From Prevotellaceae bacterium (lineage in GTDB: Bacteria; Bacteroidota; Bacteroidia; Bacteroidales; Bacteroidaceae), in assembly GCA_029218445.1 (NCBI GenBank), contig JAQXRI010000094.1, positions 1 to 37,157 on the forward strand: 37,157 nt of DNA, given 5' to 3'. Shown here piece by piece: positions 8,154 to 15,773 of this stretch. The notes under the pieces were generated by a model. It did not search any database. It was given only the letters and a program-made list of their open reading frames with translations, and was not told the DNA's origin. Position 1 is the first letter of the stretch; every line of letters starts with the position of its first letter. Both the position numbers and the translations under genes were made by a program.

Positions 8154-11100
8154 ACAAAAACCTTGCTCCACCAGTATATGTTGGGTCGGTGCAAACCTCT
8201 CCACCGAGTTTCTCTGCTATCAGGTGGCAGATGTTTAGGCCGAGGCCTGTGCCTTGATGGAAGTTGTCGAGCTTCGAGAAACGTTCGAATATCTCCTTCT
8301 GCTTGTCTATGGGTATGCCCTGACCGGTGTCGGTAACTGAAAATATGAGTTTGTCGCCCTTGGTGTGGCATCCCAGTGTAATATGTCCCTCTTCGGTATA
8401 TTTTATCGCATTGGTAAGATAGTTTATCAGCACCTGACAGATGCGTTGTCCGTCGCTTACAATGCTGAAGTTGTCGTCAACCTCAGTTTCAAACAGTATT
8501 GGTACTTCCGCCTTGGCCTTGTGCTCTACGCTTTTTATCGACAATCGGCAAAGGTCGTTCACCCTCTCTTCGCGTAGCTTCACTTCATATCGTCCGCTTT
8601 CCAATTCTGAAAGCGAGATGATGTCGCTCACTATTGTCATAAGCAGTTCGGAGTTGTGGCGTATGGTCTTTGCAAAATCCTTCTTCTCGTTTTCGTCAAA
8701 ATCCATGCCTGGCGTGAGCATTAGCTGCGAGAATCCCACTATAGCATTCAGTGGAGTGCGTATTTCGTGGCTCATGTTCTGTATGAACACGCTTTTCAAC
8801 CTGTCCGACTGTTCGGCATGTGCCCTTGCCGTGTCGAGTTCTTCGTTTTTCTTTGTCAGTCGTTGAGTATGCCGTCGTGTTGCTCTCTTGTAGAGAATGA
8901 TTATTATCAGCAGCATTACGGCAAAAGCCGAAATGACGAACATCACTATGTTGGCCTGTCGGCTTTGCACCCTTTGCTGTTCGGTCAGCATGAGGTCGCG
9001 CCTTAGGCTTGCGCTGTCAAGATTGGTTTGCGCCGCCATTTTCGACAGCTTCAGCTTGTTGTTTGCCGCTATTAGCCGTCGTTGTTCTTGCATGTATTTC
9101 GACAGTTCCGCTTCGGCCTTGTTGTGCTCAATTTCCAGTCTTGCCGCATCAAGACGCAGTTTCATGTTTTCGGCTTTCAGGTTGTTGTTGCCAATTATTT
9201 CGTTCATCTCATTGCGGTCGTTGTTGAACACTCCCGCCAGTAGCCTCTGTCTTTCCGTCATCTCGTATTCGTAAGAGTCCAATGCCTTTGCCCATTCCCC
9301 CTCGTTAGAGTGTATGGCTGTCTTCAGGTGGTAGTATTCTAAGCGTGGCAGCGACTTTTCGGCCAGCTTCAAAGCCTCGTCGGTTTCCCCCTCAAAGGTG
9401 AGCTGCATAAGTTCAAGCATCAGCTCCTTGTCGCGATACCTGAATCCGTATTTCTCTTTCTGCTTCTCGGCCTTCTCATACAGTTTGTTGAATCGAGCCG
9501 TGTCGTTCTTCTCAAATGCCAGCATGGCTTCTTCCATGTTGATGAGATAGTGGTAGCGTTCGATGCGGGCATGCTTCCTGGCTTCATCGATGTAATGCTC
9601 CGAACTCTCAGGGAAGCCGTCCATTTTCATCATGTATATCAACCTCAGTATCGACATTGTAGGGTCGTGGTGTATCTTGTACTTGTTGAACAACTCCAAT
9701 GCCTGCTGATAGCAGTGGCACGACTGTATGTAATTGTTTCTCACTCGGTAGATGTCGCCCAGCGACCTCAGTGCCGTATATAGTCCGTATATGTCGTTGT
9801 TCCTTTGTGCCTCGTCGCGCTGTTCCATACATCTCTTCAGGGCGGTCAGCGTGTGTTTGTTGTTGAGGTGAATGGCAATCTCGTTGCTGAACGCCATATA
9901 ATAATATATGGTGTCGTTGCATTCCTTGGCAAGTCTTTGCAGCAGCCCGATGGTGGCGAAAGCCTTATTGTCGTTGCCGTTCAGCACATAGTGCTGCAGC
10001 TCCACGCCTAAGCCTACGCATTGTATGTACTTGTCGTTTTTCCTTACACCTATTTTATATATATCCTTTGCCTTGGCCAAACCTTCAGGCAGTTCGCGCT
10101 TGTTCTGTGCCTCTACATACATCTGGTACATTTCTGGAGCGAGCTTGTCTTTGGTAAATTGGGCGTTGGCCTTATTGCCGCACAGCAGTGAAAAGACCAT
10201 TACGAGCAGCGTAACCACAAGCCGCAGTGGATGGCTTATGACGATGCGGGCAAAGCCTTTCCTTGTAGAGCAGAATCTCGCAGTTCCTCCCAAGCGAGTC
10301 ATGGCCGCACGGCTTATGGGCAGTGTCATTTTGTAAGGCTCCATGTCGTTGTTGAGAAATCCCGTTCCCAAAAACATTCTCTCGTTGCACTCCGTTTCGG
10401 GGCTTGTCTTGTAGTCGATGGCCAACAGCACCGTAGTCGAGTCGGTCGTCGGGCGCAGTATGTTCACCGTGTCGCCGGTAGTCTGATGGCTTGCGAAAGT
10501 GAGCATTCGCGTCATTGCCGTTATGAAGAGCTTGCGGTCGGTGTGTATTGTTGTATCGTCGTATTTGTCTTTGTCGAAAGTCACTCCCACGCCATTGTTT
10601 CCGTCGTCCTGCCATTTTGCCATGGCCTCTTCAATTATGTCGTTCAGGTCGCAGTCGGTCTTCTCCACCACCTGCCGTTCGCTTTCAATGAACGACAGTT
10701 GCAGAATGTCGTTTACAAGAGTGGTCAGCGTGTTAGAGTTTCTTTCTATCTTATCCTTTATCTCGTCCTTTTCTGCGTCTGTCAGGCTCTTTTCGGTGTT
10801 GAGCATTATTTCTGAGAAGCCTACTATGGTATTCAGTGGAGTCCTTATGTCGTTGCTCAGGTTTTGTACGAACTTCGATTTCATTCTTTCCGATTCTTCC
10901 GCATGGTCGAGTGCTTCCACCAACTGTTGGTGTTTCTCGTTCAGCTTTCTTATGTTGCGTCGGCTTCGTGCAAATGCTATTATGGCATAGCAAATCATGG
11001 TCATGATGGCCGTAACTGATCCTAACAACAGCCATTTCTTTTCGGCGGCTTCGGCCTCCACTATGGCTCTTTCTGATGCGTTTATTGCCTTTTCGGCAGC

Positions 11101-12342
11101 TATCTTCATGCTGTCGTCCTTCAGCTTTTCCATGTTCAGCGAGTCGTTGGCAAGCAGCATCTTTGTATAGCTTTTGCGCTTTTCCTCCAGTTCGGCTTCG
11201 GCCTTGGTCTGTTGCAGCAGTTGTTCGGCCATTTCATATTCCAGCCTCACTTTGTCAACCTGCAGTTCGCTGTTGGCGAACGAGGCATTGAATTCGGCTA
11301 TTTGATATGCGGGCGATTCGTTGTATGTTTGCATGGCCACGTTGTAGTGGTATTTCCTTTTCACGTCCATTGCTCCATTGTAGTCGCCTTTCTTCAACAG
11401 TATGTGCAATACGGTGCTGAACGACGTTTCCTTTATCTCGTCTCTGAGAATGCGTTCTGCCTCTGCCATATCGTCCTGCAAGAGTGCCTTCAGCACCTTG
11501 AGGTGGGCGTTCGACTTTACCGACGTGCTCCGGTCGATGTATTTCTTGTATTTTTCGTAAGTCAGCAGATAGTCTTCCTTGTATGTTGGTCCTGCCTCGT
11601 AGTAGGCCACGAGCAGGTTGTATATAATGTCGTAGTAGTTGCCGGGGTTCTTTATGTTTTTAAGTCCTTCAAGGCAGTAGGCTATGGCCGTTTCGGGCTG
11701 GTTGGTCAGCAGACAGCACTTGCCCACTCGGTTGTAGGTGGGGGCGAGGTCTTGGTCGGGCACGTTTTTTTTCATGTAGTCCAGAGCCTCTATCATCTGT
11801 TCCTTTGCCGTCTCGTAGTCGCTTTGCATTTGGTAGATGTTTCCCCTTGCCCTCATGGCAAGTGCTATGCCGTAGGGATAGTTGTCGGCCTTGGCCTTGG
11901 CATACATGTCCTCTATGTCTTTTATGGCCATGAGGTAGTGACGCTGGTTTATTGAGAAGGTCACCTTGGTCGATTTGGCGAAATAGTGGTATTGCAGCTG
12001 ACCGTAGTCCCTTGCCACCTTTTCCAGTTGGTTGGCCCAGTAGAACAGCCGTTCTTCGTCCTTTTTTGCCGAAAAGTGTCTCACGGGTATTGTCAGGGCT
12101 ATGCATGCAGCCTTGCCGTCGCCTTCGGCCACCGACAGCCTGTACATCGAGTCGGCTATGGCCAGGCATCTCTTGTCGTTCACTAATCGGTTGGCACGCT
12201 TGTAGTATTCAAAAAGGTTGTCTTTTATTTTGTAGATATTGTTTTGTGCATTGCATTTGGCGGACGCAAAGAAGAGTGCAACGACAATGGTCGTCGCCGC
12301 CAATAGTAATTGTTTTGTCCTTTTCCTGTATTTACCTGTCAT
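8095..12342 (-). CDS. Tandem fused TPR-type sensor histidine kinase: N-terminal degenerate kinase half plus C-terminal canonical kinase half
   Basis: Two successive modules of about 706 and 709 aa, each with signal/TM, helical TPR-like region, TM, coiled coil, HisKA and HATPase-like regions. C-terminal half has MSHEIRTPLN, LINYLTNAIKYTEEG, DTGQGI, GTGLGL; N-terminal half has LSNDIRTPLN and no recognisable N or G boxes. Confidence 0.9.
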   Translation of the reverse strand: MTGKYRKRTKQLLLAATTIVVALFFASAKCNAQNNIYKIKDNLFEYYKRANRLVNDKRCLAIADSMYRLSVAEGDGKAACIALTIPVRHFSAKKDEERLFYWANQLEKVARDYGQLQYHYFAKSTKVTFSINQRHYLMAIKDIEDMYAKAKADNYPYGIALAMRARGNIYQMQSDYETAKEQMIEALDYMKKNVPDQDLAPTYNRVGKCCLLTNQPETAIAYCLEGLKNIKNPGNYYDIIYNLLVAYYEAGPTYKEDYLLTYEKYKKYIDRSTSVKSNAHLKVLKALLQDDMAEAERILRDEIKETSFSTVLHILLKKGDYNGAMDVKRKYHYNVAMQTYNESPAYQIAEFNASFANSELQVDKVRLEYEMAEQLLQQTKAEAELEEKRKSYTKMLLANDSLNMEKLKDDSMKIAAEKAINASERAIVEAEAAEKKWLLLGSVTAIMTMICYAIIAFARSRRNIRKLNEKHQQLVEALDHAEESERMKSKFVQNLSNDIRTPLNTIVGFSEIMLNTEKSLTDAEKDEIKDKIERNSNTLTTLVNDILQLSFIESERQVVEKTDCDLNDIIEEAMAKWQDDGNNGVGVTFDKDKYDDTTIHTDRKLFITAMTRMLTFASHQTTGDTVNILRPTTDSTTVLLAIDYKTSPETECNERMFLGTGFLNNDMEPYKMTLPISRAAMTRLGGTARFCSTRKGFARIVISHPLRLVVTLLVMVFSLLCGNKANAQFTKDKLAPEMYQMYVEAQNKRELPEGLAKAKDIYKIGVRKNDKYIQCVGLGVELQHYVLNGNDNKAFATIGLLQRLAKECNDTIYYYMAFSNEIAIHLNNKHTLTALKRCMEQRDEAQRNNDIYGLYTALRSLGDIYRVRNNYIQSCHCYQQALELFNKYKIHHDPTMSILRLIYMMKMDGFPESSEHYIDEARKHARIERYHYLINMEEAMLAFEKNDTARFNKLYEKAEKQKEKYGFRYRDKELMLELMQLTFEGETDEALKLAEKSLPRLEYYHLKTAIHSNEGEWAKALDSYEYEMTERQRLLAGVFNNDRNEMNEIIGNNNLKAENMKLRLDAARLEIEHNKAEAELSKYMQEQRRLIAANNKLKLSKMAAQTNLDSASLRRDLMLTEQQRVQSRQANIVMFVISAFAVMLLIIIILYKRATRRHTQRLTKKNEELDTARAHAEQSDRLKSVFIQNMSHEIRTPLNAIVGFSQLMLTPGMDFDENEKKDFAKTIRHNSELLMTIVSDIISLSELESGRYEVKLREERVNDLCRLSIKSVEHKAKAEVPILFETEVDDNFSIVSDGQRICQVLINYLTNAIKYTEEGHITLGCHTKGDKLIFSVTDTGQGIPIDKQKEIFERFSKLDNFHQGTGLGLNICHLIAEKLGGEVCTDPTYTGGARFLFTLSSRNQPVLPPTVLSPI

Positions 12343-13313
12343 GCAATGTGTATCGTTTGTTGTTGTTTAACGGCCCAAATGATGTCGTTGCCGTCGGCCT
12401 GTTCTGTCTTTGCCACCTTGGCGTCGGCAGGTATTGCAGCGGCAGGCGTGCCGTTGCCTACAGCCACCGGCGATACCTCAATGCGCATCTCGTCCCACAG
12501 CCCGGCTTCGATGAAGGCCTTGTGGGTGGCTGCTCCGCCTTCTACCAACAGCGATTGTATTTTCCGCTCATGCAGGCATTGCATAAGTTGCGGCAATGCA
12601 GGCTGCGAAAAGTCCATGCCTTCGAAACAGGGACGGTTGCGGTCGAGCACGAGGCGCAGAGGAGAACGGCCGGCCCAGTGCCTGACGTCAAGGCGCGGGT
12701 GCTCGCGCTCGTCGGTGGTGCACCCGACGAGTATTGCGTCGTTCTCGGCTCGGAGCTTGTGTACCAGCATTTGCGTGTAAGCAGTCGAGAAGGCAAAGGG
12801 CGTGAAGTCCTTGTCGATGAATCCGTCAATCGACTGTGCCCATTTCAGCGTAATGTATGGCCGGCGTTTCTCGTTGAACGTCATGAATCGTTTGTTCAGC
12901 CGTCGGCATTCCTCCTCCAGCACTCCCACTGTCACCTCTATTCCAGCCTCGTTTATCATGGCTATGCCTTTGCCCATGACCTTGGCAAATGGGTCGATGC
13001 AACCCACTACGCATCGTTTCACGCCTTTCCTTATTATCAGTTCGGCGCATGGTGGTGTCTTTCCGTAGTGTGCGCATGGCTCAAGGCTTACGTATATGGT
13101 AGCCTCGTGCAGCAGATGCTCGTCTTCCGGCTTCACCGACGCAAAGGCGTTCACCTCGGCGTGGCCTTCGCCGCAGCGTACGTGGTAGCCTTCGCCAATG
13201 ATGCGGTCGCCACACACAATCACTGCTCCTACCATGGGGTTGGGACGTGCGTTGTGCAGGCCGTTTTTTGCCAGTTGCAGGCATCGCGCCATGTACTTCT
13301 CGTCTATTGTCAT
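12339..13313 (-). CDS. ribD: Bifunctional diaminohydroxyphosphoribosylaminopyrimidine deaminase / 5-amino-6-(5-phosphoribosylamino)uracil reductase
   Basis: GHAEVNAF and PCAHYGKTPPCAELI deaminase zinc motifs; reductase domain YITLKWAQSIDGFI... LLVEGGAATHKAFI. Start placed at MTIDEKYMARC (13313). Confidence 0.93.
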   Translation of the reverse strand: MTIDEKYMARCLQLAKNGLHNARPNPMVGAVIVCGDRIIGEGYHVRCGEGHAEVNAFASVKPEDEHLLHEATIYVSLEPCAHYGKTPPCAELIIRKGVKRCVVGCIDPFAKVMGKGIAMINEAGIEVTVGVLEEECRRLNKRFMTFNEKRRPYITLKWAQSIDGFIDKDFTPFAFSTAYTQMLVHKLRAENDAILVGCTTDEREHPRLDVRHWAGRSPLRLVLDRNRPCFEGMDFSQPALPQLMQCLHERKIQSLLVEGGAATHKAFIEAGLWDEMRIEVSPVAVGNGTPAAAIPADAKVAKTEQADGNDIIWAVKQQQTIHIA

Positions 13314-13337
13314 TCTGTTTAGTCTTAATTTCCTGTG

Positions 13338-13368
13338 CAAATATAGCTTAAAAATCCCACATCACAAA
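13338..13368 (-). promoter_or_regulatory. Bacteroidetes promoter for ribD-HK operon
   Basis: Minus strand TTTG-N19-TATATTTG. Confidence 0.7.
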
Positions 13369-13416
13369 ACAAATTGATAAAAGTATATTACGATTGCAAA
13401 AAAATGTGCCTATTTC

Positions 13417-13447
13417 TTTGTCTTTCCATAATAAAATTGTAATTTTG
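13417..13447 (+). promoter_or_regulatory. Bacteroidetes promoter for glycosyltransferase operon
   Basis: TTTG-N19-TAATTTTG, 27 bp upstream of the ATG at 13475. Confidence 0.7.
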
Positions 13448-13474
13448 CCACATTAAAACGAGAAAAACAACCGT

Positions 13475-14749
13475 ATGAGGGTACTGATAGTCAATACAAG
13501 TGAAAAGACAGGAGGAGCAGCCGTTGCTGCAAATCGCTTGCTTGACGCCTTGAACAACAATGGCGTGAAGGCAAAGATGCTGGTCCGCGACAAGGAGTCG
13601 GAGCAGATAACCGTTGTCGGACTGGGACATTCGATGTTGATGCAGTGGCGTTTCCTGTGGGAGCGCCTCGTCGTATATTTCCATACCCTTTTTTCCCGAC
13701 AGCACCTTTTCGACATCGACATTGCCAATGCCGGTGCCGACATAACGTCACTGCCCGAGTTTAAGGAGGCCGACGTCGTACATCTGCATTGGATTAATCA
13801 GGGCATGCTGTCGTTGAAGGGCATTCGCAAGATACTCGAATGCGGCAAGCCCGTGGTGTGGACCATGCACGACATTTGGCCCGCCACTGCCATTTGCCAT
13901 CTCGCCTTCGACTGTCGTCGCTATGCCAGCTCGTGCCGCTACTGCCGGCTGCTGCCCGGTGGAGGCGGCGACAACGACTTGGCCTGCAAGGTGTGGAGGA
14001 AGAAGAAGGCCATCTACAAGCAATACGACATTTCGTTTGTGGCTTGCAGCAAGTGGCTTGCCACTGAGGCCAAGAAAAGCTCGCTGCTTACGGGTCATCC
14101 CGTGGCCAACATTCCCAATCCCATCGACACGCGCATCTTCTGTCCCGGCCCGCGCCCCCTCGCGGCAAGGTCGGCTGGTCTGCCTACCGACAAGCGCATC
14201 ATCCTCTTCGTTTCTCAGCGTGCCACCAATCCCTATAAGGGCATGGACTATCTCGTGGAGGCTTGCAGGATGCTTGCCGACAAATATCCCGACATGAGGC
14301 AGAATACGGCTGTGGCCATCTTGGGCGGCCATTCTGACGAGGTGGCCGACCAGTTGCCCTTTCAGTCTTATCCTTTGGGATATGTCAACGATGTCAAGCG
14401 CATTGTCGATGTTTATCGCGCGGTGGATGTGTTTGTGCTTCCGTCGCTGTCCGAAAACCTGCCAAACACCATAATGGAGGCTATGGCCTGCGGCGTGCCC
14501 TGCGTAGGATTCAAGGTGGGCGGCATTCCCGAAATGATTGACCATCAGCACAATGGATATGTAGCGGCTGTGAAAGACGCTGCCGACCTTGCCAATGGCC
14601 TGCACTGGGTGCTTGACGAGGCCGACCGCGATGCGCTTGCCGACAGTGCCTTGCGCAAGGTGGCCATAAGCTATTCGCAGCATAATGTAGCGTTGAAATA
14701 CATCGAAGTGTACAATCAGGCCATTGCCTTCAAAAGATACAAGATATGA
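13475..14749 (+). CDS. Glycosyltransferase family 4 (GT-B, group 1)
   Basis: VNTSEKTGGAAVAANRLLDAL N-terminus; SLSENLPNTIMEAMACGVPCVGFKVGGIPEMI GT4 motif. Confidence 0.92.
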   Translation: MRVLIVNTSEKTGGAAVAANRLLDALNNNGVKAKMLVRDKESEQITVVGLGHSMLMQWRFLWERLVVYFHTLFSRQHLFDIDIANAGADITSLPEFKEADVVHLHWINQGMLSLKGIRKILECGKPVVWTMHDIWPATAICHLAFDCRRYASSCRYCRLLPGGGGDNDLACKVWRKKKAIYKQYDISFVACSKWLATEAKKSSLLTGHPVANIPNPIDTRIFCPGPRPLAARSAGLPTDKRIILFVSQRATNPYKGMDYLVEACRMLADKYPDMRQNTAVAILGGHSDEVADQLPFQSYPLGYVNDVKRIVDVYRAVDVFVLPSLSENLPNTIMEAMACGVPCVGFKVGGIPEMIDHQHNGYVAAVKDAADLANGLHWVLDEADRDALADSALRKVAISYSQHNVALKYIEVYNQAIAFKRYKI

Positions 14750-15534
14750 TAAAGTTTTCAGTCATCACCATTACATACAATGCCGAAAAGACGCTGCCGC
14801 GCACGGCCGACAGTGTGTTGGCTCAGCATTACCGTCATGTCGAGCACATCATTATCGACGGCGCATCGACCGACGGCACTTTGCAGGTGGCGCAGGACTA
14901 TATGCAACGCTCGTATGCTGCGCAGAACGGACATGAAGTGAAAATCGTTAGCGAACCCGACAACGGCATTTACTATGCCATGAACAAGGGACTTCAGCAG
15001 GCTACGGGCGACTATATCTGTTTCCTGAATGCCGGCGACTTCTATCCCACGGGGCAGGTGCTCGACACTGTTGTTGAGAAAGGAGGCCTTGAGGCGGTGC
15101 CGTCGCCTAAATGGCCCGCCGTGATTTATGGCAACACCGACATCGTTGACAATGCCGGCCACTTTGTGCGCCACCGCCGTCTTGCTCCGCCCAAGAAGCT
15201 CACGTGGCGTTCGTTCCGTAAGGGAATGCTTGTTTGCCATCAGGCTTTCTATGCTCGTCTCGACATTGCCCGCCACATACATTACGACACCCGCTATCGT
15301 TTTTCGGCCGATGTTGACTGGTGCATACGTGTGATGAAAGAGGCTGAACGCCGTCGTCTGCCTCTCAACTTTGTTGACGATGTAGTGGTAAACTATACTC
15401 AGGAAGGCCAGACCACAGCCAACCACAAGGTTTCGCTCAATGAGCGCTATCAGGTGATGGTTGAGCATTACGGCTCAGTAACTACAGCCATGATGCACGC
15501 ATGGTTTGCCTTGCGCAGCATACTGAAGAGATAG
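14746..15534 (+). CDS. Glycosyltransferase family 2 (GT-A)
   Basis: FSVITITYNAEKTLPRTADSVLAQ, IIIDGASTDGTL, SEPDNGIYYAMNKGLQQATGDYICFLNAGD; overlaps the GT4 gene by ATGA (coupled). Confidence 0.93.
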   Translation: MIKFSVITITYNAEKTLPRTADSVLAQHYRHVEHIIIDGASTDGTLQVAQDYMQRSYAAQNGHEVKIVSEPDNGIYYAMNKGLQQATGDYICFLNAGDFYPTGQVLDTVVEKGGLEAVPSPKWPAVIYGNTDIVDNAGHFVRHRRLAPPKKLTWRSFRKGMLVCHQAFYARLDIARHIHYDTRYRFSADVDWCIRVMKEAERRRLPLNFVDDVVVNYTQEGQTTANHKVSLNERYQVMVEHYGSVTTAMMHAWFALRSILKR

Positions 15535-15540
15535 AAAAAC

Positions 15541-15681
15541 CAAAAAGGGCCTGTTTTCTCAACAGACCCTTTCCAACCTTAAAAAAACTAACTCATTATA
15601 TTATCCTACATACATTAATTTTACCAAAATCAAAGTACTACCTATTACTGTATCTTATCAACAAATTCGTGTTTCTTTTTT
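15541..15681 (-). ncRNA. Candidate small RNA (or amylase 3'-UTR-derived RNA) from an orphan promoter to a U-tract terminator
   Basis: Minus-strand TTG-N20-TAATTTTG, about 110 nt with no substantial minus-strand ORF, then AAAGGGTCTGTT-GAGA-AACAGGCCCTTTTTGGTTTTT. Confidence 0.35.
15543..15573 (-). terminator. Rho-independent terminator, stronger for leftward transcripts
   Basis: Hairpin AAAGGGtCTGTT/AACAGgCCCTTT; T-rich tract follows on minus strand (TTTTTGGTTTTT), none on plus strand. May still serve GT2. Confidence 0.65.
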
Positions 15682-15687
15682 CTGGTG

Positions 15688-15718
15688 CAAAATTACTTAT
15701 TATTTCCACACCTTGCAA
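15688..15718 (-). promoter_or_regulatory. Orphan Bacteroidetes promoter downstream of the amylase
   Basis: Minus strand TTG-N20-TAATTTTG located between the convergent amylase and GT2 3' ends. Confidence 0.55.
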
Positions 15719-15750
15719 TATTATTGGTGTAAAAACTGCACCAAAACGTG

Positions 15751-15764
15751 TGCAAACGTTTGCA
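15751..15764. promoter_or_regulatory. LacI-family-type operator, copy 2
   Basis: Perfect 14-bp palindrome TGCAAACGTTTGCA, 10 bp past the amylase stop and 55 bp upstream of the orphan -7 box. Confidence 0.65.
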
Positions 15765-15773
15765 TCATGCTGA

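Noticed and set aside
11952-13322. 456-aa plus-strand ORF antisense to ribD and the kinase
   Set aside because: Shadow ORF: low-complexity composition with no recognisable motifs, opposite well-supported ribD/HK genes.
13748-14683. 311-aa minus-strand ORF inside the GT4 gene
   Set aside because: Antisense shadow of a motif-supported glycosyltransferase.
15501-15773. 90-aa plus-strand ORF between GT2 and amylase
   Set aside because: Starts inside GT2, is Leu/Lys/Phe-rich low-complexity, and runs through the terminator and operator; unlikely to be coding.
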